The position numbers and the translations under genes are program-made. The notes below the pieces were generated by a model, which was given only the letters and a program-made list of their open reading frames with translations, did not search any database and was not told the origin of the DNA. A stretch of 64,000 nucleotides of DNA from Skeletonema tropicum. Lineage: Eukaryota; Bacillariophyta; Thalassiosirophyceae; Thalassiosirales; Thalassiosiraceae. Position 1 is the stretch's first letter. Every line of letters starts with the position of its first letter. The stretch spans positions 1,798,001 through 1,862,000 of the forward strand of contig CM074137.1 in the NCBI GenBank assembly GCA_037178625.1, given 5' to 3'. Shown in pieces: positions 45,602-55,941 of this stretch.

Positions 45602-46120
45602 ATGAAAGTGTTTTTATCAATAGGGGCATTCCTTCTTGCCAGTACAACGCTTGTTGCTGCCTTTTCCTTTCATCCTCTTCAATCCAGCTGCGCACGCGTT
45701 CAAATGCCAGCAGCAACATTTACTGTGTTTGCAGCTGAGGATGACTCGGAGGTAGGCTCGGCGGAGGATAGCGCAGCAGCAACTAGTAGCAGTGAAGAAG
45801 CACCCAAGGTGGCGGTGAAATGTCCGGACTGTGATCTTTGCGATGGGAGTGGCAGGTAAGTATTACATTGAGTTGCTGCATTGAAACGTTTCTTCTTTGG
45901 CAAGACTCTCGTCTGAATGGATCTTCGTTCCACATTACACAATATTTGTGATCATTTAAGAATTCTTGGGGGAATTGGGACAGTATTAACATGGTGGCCA
46001 ATCAAAGCGTACAGGCCATGCCCGAATTTCATAGAGAACGGTGGACGATATGTTAGGAGTGGCCAGGGGCTTGATGAGATTGCATTCGGACGTGACTCTA
46101 CTTTTCAGTTAGATGAGTAG
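45602..46120 (+). CDS. Small plastid-targeted protein with DnaJ-type cysteine motif, 137 aa
   Basis: Exons 45602-45855 and 45961-46120 with a 105-bp phase-2 intron (GGCAG|GTAAGT ... ATTTAAG|A). The signal peptide is MKVFLSIGAFLLASTTLVAA, followed by F-SFHP, which matches the A-F cleavage context of diatom plastid presequences. After an acidic Ser/Ala stretch comes CPDCDLCDGSGR, a C-x2-C-x2-C-x-G-x-G motif as in DnaJ or BSD2-like zinc fingers. The Trp/Pro-rich segment TWWPIKAYRPCPNF and GGRYVRSGQGLDEIAFGRD follow. Probably a stromal or thylakoid-associated assembly factor; the exact role is unknown. Confidence 0.7.
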
Positions 46121-46562
46121 TTGGAAAATATTGAACACACAATAACAGCAGTATTTACATCCCCAGTATTGAGAAGTCAAAAGTCAATCTTTTGAGTCAA
46201 TGTTGTTGATGAGATATAGAGAATCTATGCTCATGCTGCAGAAGTTAGCATGGAATAGTGGAAGAACCAATCTTGAGAGGTAACAATTCTTTCCAAAAAG
46301 ATCAAAAACCTTTCGGAGCTGAACCATGCCGTCTTCATCTCTCTAAGTAGTAATCTTTAAGTCAAGAGTATCAGACATATTATTATGACGACATAACTTT
46401 CCTGGGCACCGCAGCGCTTTGTATGTTCTATTGGAGGAGCGAGGTCATGATGTGCAGCGATTGCTATGCCTCTCTTCGTTCCCGCCAACTTCCTCTCGTT
46501 CTTCCTCCGCTCAAGCCATATTATTAGCTAATAACAATAGTGAGTAGGCCGCTACATCACAC
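46121..46562. other. Intergenic region
   Basis: 442 bp between two plus-strand genes. I see no repeat, RNA gene or coding frame in it. Confidence 0.5.
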
Positions 46563-48049
46563 ATGTATTGGTCTACCAATATGCCTCGCCTCTCAATAGC
46601 AGCGGCTCGTCGCATTCGTGCCACAACATCATCTATCTGTTGTCGATCGGTTCCTCTCTTCATTGACGATGATGGAGCACAAACAAATTTTCGTTACACA
46701 TCAATGAAAAATAATTTTAGCAGCCCACCGTCCCTGCTGAAGAAACGAGAGTATCATTCAACATCACGAAAAGAGATTCTGCCATTCATAGCGGTAGGTC
46801 TTCTAGGAGCGACCGCTGTGTACACCTTCCGCGCTTTGCAGCAGATGGACAAAGATTGGGATGACTATTACGATGCTCTTGAGGAGTACAAGTCTGCAAC
46901 TGGGTTGGATCCTGAAAAGGACTCGAGCGCTGCTGCTAGCACAAACCCATCGAATCAGACATCATCGCATAATCTATCTAGTCACTTCACAGGAGGGACT
47001 TTAGCAATTGACTTGGGTACGTCCACGCTCAAGCTTTCGCACCGACAGTCGTCTTCTCAGACTAACAACAAAAAGATAGATCCTACCGTAATCGTGGATA
47101 GGGAAGGATATCGGTCAACACCAGCCCTCGTTTGGGTAGGAGAAAACAATAATGAAGATATGATCGTAGGAAGAATGGCACAAGCTCGTTCTTTCGATAA
47201 GAAAGGGCACCTCATACATCCCCGGCTGGCGATGGAAAAGAACGATAACAATGAGTTGGCACTGAAAGCGACGAGGGAAATTATTCACACCGCAGCTAGC
47301 AATGCACTTGACCAAATACTTGGTGGAGGAAGAGAAGTTGGATATAGTGATGAGCCTCTGTTTGTTTTGGATTCGACATTGGCCATGAATGGATCACAAC
47401 GTAACGTCCGTCCAATCTTCTTATATCCTCCAAGTCACGATGAGAGTCAATTTTTGGATTGTTATAGAAATGCAACGAATGAGCTGACTTCTCCCGCTGG
47501 TATTGCTTCGTTTGTGGCTGAACCGGTTGCTGCAATCACTGGAGCGGAATATTACAATTTACTTCCTCCAGAAGTTGCTGACGCAGGATCGGTGCTTGTG
47601 GTCGATGTTGGTGGCCAATCTACCTCGATTTCTATGGTTAGTGGTGACAAAGAAGTGCTGCATTCATCGTCATTTCCGTTTGGCGGTGACACCTTTGTTG
47701 ATGCTTTGGTATCTCATTTAATACGGAACTTTGAAGGATTCCAACATGAAGAAATGGGTGGCATGGGTAGAGATGACACTTCGCCTCTATCATCCAGGCC
47801 ATCTTTGAGTGACACATCCGCTTTGCAGCGTCTGTACGAAGCTTCAACTCAAGCGACTCACGAACTCAGTAAAAAATCTCGAAGTGAAATCAACGTGCCG
47901 TATCTAACAATGGACTTAGAGACGAGACAACCGCGACATCTTGAGGTCGGAGTGGCAAGGGCAGTCGTTGAGAGTGAGGTAGAAACTTTTATCCGCAACT
48001 TCTTGGTACCGCATTTGGGGAATGATGGCATGATGGCAAATTGTCTCCG
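46563..48049 (+). pseudogene. Divergent Hsp70-like protein, N-terminal segment
   Basis: ATG at 46563, or more likely 46581 (MPRLSIAAARRIR, a basic amphipathic targeting-like start). A membrane segment (PFIAVGLLGATAVYTF, about residues 75-92) precedes the Hsp70 ATPase fold. Phosphate-1 motif TLAIDLGTSTLKL is near 146, VAEPVAAITGAEYY near 318 and phosphate-2 motif VLVVDVGGQSTS near 345. The segment ends at about VPHLGNDGM, after which it reads 12 unrelated residues to a stop at 48066-48068. The adenosine motif is missing here but present at 49313-49606. The presequence and membrane segment suggest a mitochondrial or other organellar membrane location. A very long intron is the alternative to an insertion. 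Confidence 0.65.
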
Positions 48050-48068
48050 TGGTTTACTAGTGTTATAA

Positions 48069-48707
48069 TAGACTACATCACCACCATCTAAACTAACACT
48101 GAACTTAGAAGTCATCACACAATAAGACCAGAATCATGCGACTAGACAACTAAATCCCCCCATTCCACTAAATCCCCCCCATGAGGTATAAACGAAGTGA
48201 GTCTGTACGAAGTGCACTTCTGAACGAGGTGAATTCGTTTGGTCAATACAGTAAACTTGATTGGCACTTTAGTATTCGAATCAAAGACTGGATCGAAAAC
48301 TAGCACTCCGGAGAGCCTGCCCCCAGCCAGTACTGAAAACAGGGATCTACGTCCCACAAGAAGTAACAAACTGTGATCATCGCAATGCCCCTGCTTAGCT
48401 ACTCTTGGGTCGACGATCGCACATGAAACAATCCATGGTGATGCATGGTTTGCAACATTTATTATGCCAATTCATTTCCAGCTAGACACTAGATAGTGCC
48501 CTGGTGTGAGAGAGTATCTAGGAATAGAGGAAAGACAACAAATAGTTATATGTCAGATGACCGTGGATGAAAATGTAATCGAACACTGCTGTTGGCAACC
48601 AAATCACAAATAATAAAGGGAAATGGGCAAGCACATCTGGACAAGCGTCAATCAAATCAGCAAGATACAGCACTCACATAATTGCAATTCCTCCAGTAAG
48701 CCTACCC
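48069..48707. other. Start of the segment interrupting the Hsp70-like gene
   Basis: About 640 bp with no clear coding frame. There is a short tandem CTAAATCCCCCC pair near 48151-48180. No terminal inverted repeats of the insertion are visible. Confidence 0.4.
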
Positions 48708-48914
48708 ATGGTGGCTTCCGTCCCACCCAAGGAGGGTTGGGTTGCTCAAACAGCTGGACCATGTTCAAAAGTGGTATATGAAAATTTGTGTGAAGTTGGG
48801 AGTGGCAAGTGTTTGGTGAATAGAATAGGAATCAGTACGATAACTCTGTATTATGATTTTCAAGTAACGTGTAACATGCATGAAGAAGGTCTGTCATGCT
48901 CCTTGTCTCTGCAG

Positions 48915-49302
48915 CACTGACCAACTCTTGGATGAAATATGCGAGACTACCGTAGCCAATGCTCGCAAGGAGTTCTTAACTCGAGAGGCATTGGAAGATG
49001 CAATCAAGATGAATGCTGAAGCAGCCGCAGCAGGCAATGAGCAAGCTGAAGATGAACTAAGGCGACTCTTTCCACTACGTTTTGTGCTTCCTACTGTTGC
49101 CGAAATGTATGAGATGATTGACGCGTTGCAGAAGAAAAAAACAAATAGTTTGAGAAAAGTCAACATGGCAGAAGCATACAAAGCCCAAGCAGAGATTGAT
49201 GAACTTGAATACCAGGTTCGTAAGGAAGAACTTTACATTCGCAGGAGGGTAATTTCTCAGACAGAGTGTGTCGCATGTGGTCAACAGTTTTCAATTCAAG
49301 AA
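48915..49302 (+). pseudogene. Coiled-coil exon-like fragment inside the Hsp70-like gene
   Basis: An open frame follows a good acceptor (TGTCTCTGCAG|C at 48914) and ends at a donor-like CAAGAA|GTGAGC (49303). It reads TDQLLDEICETTVANARKEF, a long helical stretch, KAQAEIDELEYQVRKEELYI (UVR-motif-like) and ECVACGQQF (half of a zinc ribbon). It is unrelated to Hsp70 and in another frame. An upstream piece from ATG 48708 (MVASVPPKEGWVAQ) may be another exon. Family not recognised. Confidence 0.35.
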
Positions 49303-49312
49303 GTGAGCACAG

Positions 49313-49606
49313 GAGAGATGCTTTGCATCTCCGTCGTTTCCTCCTCCAACATCACTGGCGGCATTATTTTCTTCTCTAATCATGTCAACACTTGAGAAAA
49401 CTTCTCTCACTCCATTCAACCTGCGAGGAATTCTTCTGATAGGAGGTGGTGCAAGGATCCCACTGGTAAGAGAAGCACTAAAAACGGGACTTGCAGTCTT
49501 GGCAGGAGATATATATGTAAACGGCAGCCGTTTAGTCATGCCAGCAGGTGAATTGGGCGAAGAAATAAATGTTATCGGGGCAGTACTTTGGGGCAGTGAA
49601 AGATGA
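49313..49606 (+). pseudogene. Hsp70-like protein, C-terminal segment of the ATPase domain
   Basis: The frame opens at 49307, just after GTGAGCACAG. It reads SPSFPPPTSLAALFSSLIMS, then LTPFNLRGILLIGGGARIP (the Hsp70 adenosine motif) and VIGAVLWGSER before the stop at 49604-49606. It completes what is missing from 46563-48049. There is no peptide-binding domain, so the protein would be an ATPase-domain-only Hsp70. Used alone, the frame has a first ATG at 49382. Confidence 0.6.
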
Positions 49607-49849
49607 GAAGTTGCTTCGTATTCATTTCCATCGCACATCGGTGCTAGATACGCGGATGCTGGAACTGTAATCTCGAGCCACAGAATTTTCCGTCCTGTTA
49701 AGATGACAAAAGCCACAACTAAATGGGGCAACGAATATGTAGCTCATCAAAAGAACACTTTTCATAAAGTTTACTTTAGATAGCAAATCATCGAGAAAGG
49801 AGAATTTAAACAGGAGGGGTCTGCTGGGTACAGATTGGTCGACGGAGGT
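49607..49849. other. Intergenic stretch
   Basis: 243 bp after the Hsp70 tail; nothing recognised. Confidence 0.4.
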
Positions 49850-50156
49850 ACATCTACTAGTGCAAACTCATTCTGTTCTTTCTTTAGATATTCATTGCAT
49901 AAAAGTGCTCTTAAGGAGGCCAAGCGGGACCTTGAGGTCTACCTGCCTTTCCATCAAAAGTTGGACAAAGGATTTCTTGACAAGTTGCTTACTCATACGC
50001 AGTGGATCTCTAGGAATCTCACCAAACATCAAACAAAGGGGGCCAAAGCGCTTGCCTCCAAGGGAAGAGATTCTAAAAGAGATTGTACACCAGCTTCGAG
50101 CTGAGCCTTGGGACCAATGGGCTCTCACCCATCGCAAATATCTTCTTGAAATGTAG
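49850..50156 (+). pseudogene. Frameshifted gene fragment, unknown
   Basis: One frame reads LHKSALKEAKRDLEVYLPFH, then GFLDKLLTHTQWISRNLT. After the GGGGG run near 50037 the natural reading moves to another frame: KRLPPREEILKEIVHQL, then EPWDQWALTHRKYLLEM to TAG 50154-50156. A one-base change in the G run explains the break. The family is not recognised; it may be transposon-derived. Confidence 0.35.
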
Positions 50157-50227
50157 TACTGCGAAGAAGATTAAAGCTTCCAGTTGAAAATTGATCTCTC
50201 CTTTGTGGTAACCTATCTATCCCAATT
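50148..50227 (+). repeat. 80-bp direct repeat, copy 1
   Basis: Begins GAAATGTAGTACTGCGAAGA and ends CTATCTATCCCAATT. It overlaps the stop of the preceding fragment. Copy 2 is 334 bp downstream. Confidence 0.9.
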
Positions 50228-50236
50228 ATACTGCGT

Positions 50237-50407
50237 ATGCCAGCTTTGGCGGGAGTTTTTTCTGCTCTGTGCCAGGAAGCAACTGATTGTTTCAACACTG
50301 CGTGGGCTCTTCGTCGGCACTTCCGTGATCGTCACCCGCGGGACTATGTGGACGTCGAGGGATCTGGAGTCTTCCTGAAGTGTCATCTCTGCAGTGCAAA
50401 TGTGTGA
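50237..50407 (+). pseudogene. Short zinc-finger remnant (56 codons)
   Basis: ATG at 50237. Contains TAWALRRHFRDRHPRDYVDV and then FLKCHLCSANV, an H-x3-H plus C-x2-C combination like the C-terminal zinc fingers of some retroelement polyproteins. It lies between the two 80-bp repeats. Confidence 0.3.
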
Positions 50408-50481
50408 ACAAACATTATTGCTTTCATCGCTTGTTTTGGAGTGATTTGTTTCATTCGGTTTTCGAATAGAGTTATTTGTTG

Positions 50482-50561
50482 TGAAATGTAGTACTGCGAA
50501 GAAGATTAAAGCTTCCAGTTGAAAATTGATCCCTCCTTTGTGGTAACCTATCTATCCCAAT
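50482..50561 (+). repeat. 80-bp direct repeat, copy 2
   Basis: Near-identical to 50148-50227 (one T/C difference near 50531). The pair may be short terminal repeats of a small decayed element. Confidence 0.9.
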
Positions 50562-50841
50562 TTCGACTAGCTATGAACAGCGGGCCCCACACAGTGGCTC
50601 CTCGACCATCGGTTGGGCACAACAAAGATCATGAGTATTTAATACCTATTATTATAACGCCATAGCTATCATGCCATCTACCATCATAGGTATGGCGCTG
50701 TCTAGATTTGTGGCTTGGGTCAGTTTTTTGTTCAACTTAATGACACGAAGCAAAAACTGGCAAGCTGTGTCGGCACGACGAAATAAAAGCAACGCGAAAA
50801 ATTCAAAGTTGTTTGAGTCGCACCAAAAAAGATGATAAGTG

Positions 50842-50897
50842 GATAATGTCGCCTCTTGAGGGCCCACCAGACGTACTTTAAATTTCTGTTACATATA
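50842..50897. repeat. 56-bp inverted repeat, left arm
   Basis: Begins GATAATGTCGCCTCTTGAGG and ends TTACATATA. Its reverse complement is at 54265-54321 with one extra base. Confidence 0.9.
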
Positions 50898-51160
50898 TGA
50901 CGCCGCGCAAAAAAGCATAACATCGAAACAAACGATGACTCCCAACAACCATGATGGAAAATCTCCCTCCATCTTCTTTCCGCCACACTCCATCGGCTAT
51001 CGTGTTGTCCTCTAGTATTCCATTGCTTCACTATCATATTGTCATATCGAAATTTGGCGTAGGGAATTACACTTCGCTCGACAGTACTCACTCCACTTGC
51101 TACTTGATATATAACTATTCAATGATTCCGACGACTCATTAGGGACAGCATGTTCATCTA

Positions 51161-52050
51161 TTGTATTTCGGGACCTCGATGAGACGCTTCAGAATCACGC
51201 AAAGAACGATGTATCTCATCCCCGAATACAACCATCACAGCGCTGTCGTAAACATTGGAGATGGTGGTACTCCTCCTATGATGAAGCAGAGCTTTCCAAC
51301 TGCTCTATTGAAGATGAAGGGACCAATGTCAAAAGCACCTGCTGATGATGAGGCATCTGCTGACTCTAGCGTACCGAAAGGGCTTCCACTCAAGGGACTG
51401 GGTATGCCTCCGTTGGAGAAGAAGAGCTTTGGTGACGGTGCTCCTATCACAATCTCAGCTGGTCGCAAGTTTGGAAACAATCTTACCGTATCAATTCTGC
51501 ACATGAGCAAAAACGTGATGAGTCTACTGTCAAATCAGTCAGCAAGAAGGCTCGCAGTACCTCAGCTCCCAGCTGTGCACTGTCGAGTAAGATAGGAAAA
51601 GCTTCGGCTGTTGCTGTCAATATGTCTGCAGATGAAATGAACGAGGATAACATCGAGAACTTAGACAAAGACTTTGTTGTGGAAATTGCCGACCTTCTGC
51701 CAAGCGATCCGAACGCCATAAATGAGAAACGCAGCTCATGTAAAGATTTCTTCAACAATGCAAATAAATATATCTACCACATGCTATGTCACTACTCGAG
51801 GACGATGTAAAAGATGGAATTGATTTCACTGGTCATCTTCAAGGTCTGCTGAGTACCATTGCCTCCGATGGCACCTCTCCACGTGAAGCTTTGCGGAAGG
51901 AGCTAGTTGGAAGTACTCAAAAGGGTGGCGATTTCTTAAAACAAAGTTGGCTCAACTCAAACTTGTGCACGAACATCAAGGCAGCCAATTGCTTTACGAC
52001 AAGCTCAGGAAGATAATCCCAGCCAGGAGGACGGTGCCGTTGTAAACCAT
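51161..52050 (+). pseudogene. Multiply frameshifted gene remnant, unknown
   Basis: Connected protein-like pieces occur in successive frames. They are PADDEASADSSVPKGLPLKG and KKSFGDGAPITISAGRKFGN in one frame, then NIENLDKDFVVEIADLLPSD, then DGIDFTGHLQGLLSTIASDG with SPREALRKELVGSTQKGG, then KLAQLKLVHEHQGSQLLYDK to a stop at 52043-52045. Shifts fall near 51490, 51785 and 51940. It looks like one decayed gene. Function unknown. Confidence 0.35.
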
Positions 52051-52115
52051 CAAGTGAGTGTGCTGATAGGGACACCTGCTCACATCCAAGTACGTCGCAC
52101 CATTCTAGGCGATAA

Positions 52116-52493
52116 ATGCATGTCTCGGCGCATGGAAGTAACAATAGCATAAGTCAGGCCGCAAGCAATGAATCGAATGAGAGAAGAGGAATGGAGAGGA
52201 TTACAATGTCATCTCACGAAGGCACCGGTTTAAATACGACGAACTGTGGTATGCCTTGTTTCCTTGTTACTGGTGATAGCAGTGTTATCCTGAGCTTTTT
52301 GAAATCCAACTATCGCAGTTTTGCATCTAAACTGCCGATTTTGTTCCACCCTGTGTCAAGTGCTTTTGTGTTGATGAGTTGGTGGACATTTGCCGGTTTT
52401 CGAGCTCGTCATGTCTTGCGTACATTGGGCCACTATGGGATAGTTGCGAAAGTTAGAAAGGCCGAAAGGTACATATCAATGCTGCGCGAGTAG
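52116..52493 (+). CDS. Hypothetical ORF, 125 codons
   Basis: ATG at 52116. Ser/Asn-rich start, then a more hydrophobic second half (PILFHPVSSAFVLMSWWTF) and a basic end. No family and no supporting context. It lies in a zone of gene fragments and may be a chance frame or the tail of the preceding remnant. Confidence 0.2.
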   Translation: MHVSAHGSNNSISQAASNESNERRGMERITMSSHEGTGLNTTNCGMPCFLVTGDSSVILSFLKSNYRSFASKLPILFHPVSSAFVLMSWWTFAGFRARHVLRTLGHYGIVAKVRKAERYISMLRE

Positions 52494-53539
52494 AAAGCTC
52501 TGCCAAAAAAAATAAAATGACTCATGATCATGCCGTCGAAGCGGAATGCGTTCAAACCGAGGGAGTGGCAGTACTTTCAGTACTTTTTTGTCAGAACATT
52601 GTGATTGCTCTGGGAGGATCTTCAACGAAATCTGACAATTGGGATTCAATTGTAGATGTTTAATATCTCATTCTAGGTGGAAAGCACTTGACAGCTTTGG
52701 AAGTTAAGAGTGCTCTGGGAAGATCTTCGATGAAGTCTGAGTTACGCACATGAACTGTTTGTAGCATATAGCTCATTATACTCTAGGATGGATATTAAAG
52801 AGACACAACACCACTGCACAGACAGGTTGCGTGCTCAGAAGTGATGCTACAGCCTTGGAGAGGTCCAGTTTAGGCTGGGGCTATTTCGCAGCACAACATT
52901 GCACCACATCGTATCTATCGTCGACGGATATGTGAATGAGCAGCTTTTAGTTGCCCTTAATTCTACCTCACACAATGTTACGACTTTCAATGAATTACTG
53001 TTAATTTGGATTGCAATCGTTAGTTTGAAGCTTCTTCTGATTTGCGAGCCAACAAGAAGTGGGTCTACAGGTGAGGTCGCGATTGTTGCATGGTTTCTGA
53101 GTTGCATGGTCGCAGTTGCTGCATTACTCGGAAGGCTGTCATGGTCCTGTCCGTCGTCCGTTATTTACTTGTAATACTGCGTACTTGTACTTTTCAAAGT
53201 TGCATGGTTGGAGACAGGGCGCAGTTGCTGCATGATAAGCTGGCCCTGTTGGGTACCATGCAACAATCGCGACCTCACGTCTCGTTTTTTTTACTCACTT
53301 TGTTTGACAAGATGGTTCTGTTGAACTGGCTATGCATCTAGCATCTTGAGATATAAAATCGTTTTGCTTCAATTTTAATCAAATGTATCATTTGCCTCCT
53401 AGAATTTGACGACATAGCATGCACATTAAGATTTTGGCCGTGCTATTGGAGCTCGAAATGCAATGTCAAAATATTATACAATCATTGGAGGAACGGAAGT
53501 CTATCGAACTGATGATCACATGCCAATGCCTTGTGGAAT
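52494..53539. other. Repeat-containing interval without a recognised gene
   Basis: A 30-bp direct repeat TGCTCTGGGA(G/A)GATCTTC starts at 52609 and 52711. A 24-bp perfect inverted repeat lies at 53071-53094 and 53255-53278. GTTGCATGGT and CGCAGTTGCTGCAT motifs are repeated inside that hairpin. Confidence 0.5.
53071..53278. repeat. 208-bp module with 24-bp perfect terminal inverted repeats
   Basis: Left arm 53071-53094 (GTGAGGTCGCGATTGTTGCA...), right arm 53255-53278 its exact complement, with a 160-bp spacer. MITE-like, but no target duplication is visible beside it. Confidence 0.75.
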
Positions 53540-53769
53540 AAATTAGACACTGAAGGCTGGCGAAATCCAGCTTGCCCGACAGGAAGAGAGTCTGCAGGAC
53601 CTCGTTGAGAGGAAGACGTGCCAGAGCTGAAGAGATTGCTCGAATAGCTCAAGAGAAAGAAGAGGAACGGAATGCTCGCCTTGCTCAGAGGATGAGAATT
53701 ATCACCGAGAGGAAGTGGAAAGTGATAGAAAGATTCAAGAAGAGGATGATTTGATACTGAAGCAATTAT
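53540..53769 (+). pseudogene. Decayed coiled-coil coding fragment
   Basis: Three frames in succession give charged helical pieces: EIQLARQEESLQDLVERKTC, then RARAEEIARIAQEKEEERNA, then ESDRKIQEEDDLILKQL to TAG near 53769. Single-base shifts near 53630 and 53720 explain the breaks. Confidence 0.35.
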
Positions 53770-54633
53770 AGTCTTACTAACTGCGAAGATTGCAGCACTT
53801 TTAGCACTATCGTACAATTCATTATCAAATCATGAGAAAGAAGATTGATCGAATGAGGCAATGCTCCACGCACAGCTATGATCCTTGCTCCACGCACAGC
53901 TATGACACACAATGCGAAGAAAGGTTTTAGTAGCTTTTAACAGCTAGCAGCGTTTAATGAGTATTGAGACAAATCTGCCGCTGCCCCATCGCCTGCATCT
54001 TGCAGGCATGGGGTCGGCTTTCGAAACTCAAAATCAAAGATACCTGTGACTTCCTAGGTTGCCACTCATTTCGCTGGCGTGCATGCGTCTATCTATCTGC
54101 TTTACCTCTTCTCAACACTAACACTATGTACTCTCTAAATAGCACACGGTGCATGGTGCACAATAGTGCCGAATGTTCATACTAATTAATCGCCCTCCAA
54201 ACTTACGCCGCTAAGTTTTGGGAGAGCCAGAGATACTGTGACTTCCGAGGTTGATGCACCTATGTATATGTAACAGAAATTTTAAAGTACGTCTGGTGGG
54301 CCCTCAAGAGGCGACATTATCTACACTAAGTGATAACGAACATGTGCTGCGGTAGCTATTATTTCCCAGATCGCACCCCATTCTGCTTGAACTTCTCTCT
54401 ATTCTGTGGCGCACGGTGCATCCTCGTCCTAAAGTGGCATTTAAGTTCTGCTATCGTTAGTAGCCAGGAAACAAACTTCGTTAATCTTTGTAATCACTTA
54501 TTTACCTTTAAAAAAAAAAAATATGTTTTAGGGCTGGCACGTTTTGACATCACATGTTCAGTGTTAGTATAGTCTAACATTATTCAACCAAGAAAAATAC
54601 TATTTCCAATCACTTCTGTTTACTCCTCAATCC
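53770..54633. other. Intergenic interval
   Basis: No gene seen. It contains a doublet of TGCTCCACGCACAGCTATGA (about 53861 and 53888), a partial duplication of ATAC(C)TGTGACTTCC (about 54039 and 54231) and the right arm of the large inverted repeat. Confidence 0.45.
54265..54321. repeat. 56/57-bp inverted repeat, right arm
   Basis: Inverted partner of 50842-50897. Together they enclose about 3.4 kb of gene fragments. Confidence 0.9.
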
Positions 54634-55941
54634 TCAATCGAAAGCAAACTGCTCCATTGCCAGGCCCGCACCACCCTCATCATTGCGCTCTGTCATGATG
54701 AAATCGGACGCAGATCGAGCGACAGGGCAGGCGTTACCAACAGCTACACCTATTGAGGACATTGCCAGCATATCTGCATCGTTCTCAGCATCTCCTAACG
54801 CTAAAAGTTCGGTCTCTGGATTGATACCCAACGCTTCGCATAATTTTTGTACCCCAACTGCTTTGGAACAACCAGGAGGTAATAGCTCAAGCATCGTTGG
54901 CAATGCTTGAGTAACGATAACGCCATGTTTTTCAGCAAGCTTCTCTAATTTCGGTCGAACGACTGTCTTCAACATTTCTGCATCTTCATCCATTATCAGT
55001 AATTTGTGGCATCCGTTGTCATGCTCAGCTAACTGTAACTTACTTCCATCTACTGAGGAGTGAACTAGTTGGACAGTAGGTTCACCGTAAAACTCTGATA
55101 GACTACGCACCACATCAGTTTGTTCGGTGGTGTACAAATCATCGCCATCATAACCAACAATTGAAATGCCACATTCCATGACTAATTGTTCGGCCTCTTT
55201 CACCACCAGCGAAGAGAGTTTCTTCTCGAAAACAACATTTCCTTCTCTATCTATGCAATACAATCCTTGGATGTACACGCCGGGGCATTTATATAGCAAA
55301 GGACCAATATCATCACCAAGGCTGCCAATCGCTCCCTGTCGAGACTTTCCCGTTGCCGGAAAGAAATGTTTTATCTTGTTTGCGTTACTACTGTGGTAGC
55401 ATTGATCAATAGCCTTCATTACAGCATCTCTCGTGATGTGATGAAGCTGTTGACCACCACTTAGTAGCGTCCCATCAACATCTGTAGCAATTGCAGTTAT
55501 TAGTGGCTTTCTCTCTCGTAAAATGGTCTGTAAATTGTCGAATCTAAGTTGGTTGGTGGTGGCTTGTGCTTCAGTTGCTGTTGTTCCATCTCCTATCGCT
55601 TCCAAGACGAGGTCGTGAATTCCCGAAATGGAAGCCACATTCAATTCTTCATTGAGCTGCTGCTCTTGTTGCTCTTGATCATGATTTATTGCAAGATGAA
55701 GATTCAGTAGATCAAAGAGCTCATCGTCGCTGTAGAGATCTCCCTTTCCAGGTTGCTGATCATCTAATGTGGCTCGCGTAGGTTTGCTGGAGGCCACGCG
55801 GTAAGCTCCTTTCTTTGCAGTGTCCTGCGTTGGTAGCGGTGGAGCAATGAATGTTGCGAGAGCTCTACGATTAATATCGAATGATGCCGAAGCGGCAGTG
55901 CTGATTGTCGCTAGTAGGAGGACAACTGCGGCCATGGTCAT
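54634..55941 (-). CDS. HAD-superfamily phosphatase (Cof-like), 435 aa
   Basis: The N-terminus MTMAAVVLLLATISTAASAS is a signal peptide followed by S-F, so secretory or plastid targeting is likely. Residues 60-145 are a low-complexity Gln/Glu/Asp-rich linker. Motif I is ATDVDGTLL (catalytic Asp near 154 and 156). FFPATGKSR follows near 195, GCSKAVGVQKL (motif III Lys) near 358 and LALGDAENDADML (motif IV) near 380. A C2 cap lies between motifs I and III, as in Cof-type enzymes that dephosphorylate sugar phosphates or cofactors. The substrate cannot be told. The ATG at 55941 is the first in frame. The gene is divergent to the TBC gene, 461 bp apart. Confidence 0.85.
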   Translation of the reverse strand: MTMAAVVLLLATISTAASASFDINRRALATFIAPPLPTQDTAKKGAYRVASSKPTRATLDDQQPGKGDLYSDDELFDLLNLHLAINHDQEQQEQQLNEELNVASISGIHDLVLEAIGDGTTATEAQATTNQLRFDNLQTILRERKPLITAIATDVDGTLLSGGQQLHHITRDAVMKAIDQCYHSSNANKIKHFFPATGKSRQGAIGSLGDDIGPLLYKCPGVYIQGLYCIDREGNVVFEKKLSSLVVKEAEQLVMECGISIVGYDGDDLYTTEQTDVVRSLSEFYGEPTVQLVHSSVDGSKLQLAEHDNGCHKLLIMDEDAEMLKTVVRPKLEKLAEKHGVIVTQALPTMLELLPPGCSKAVGVQKLCEALGINPETELLALGDAENDADMLAMSSIGVAVGNACPVARSASDFIMTERNDEGGAGLAMEQFAFD

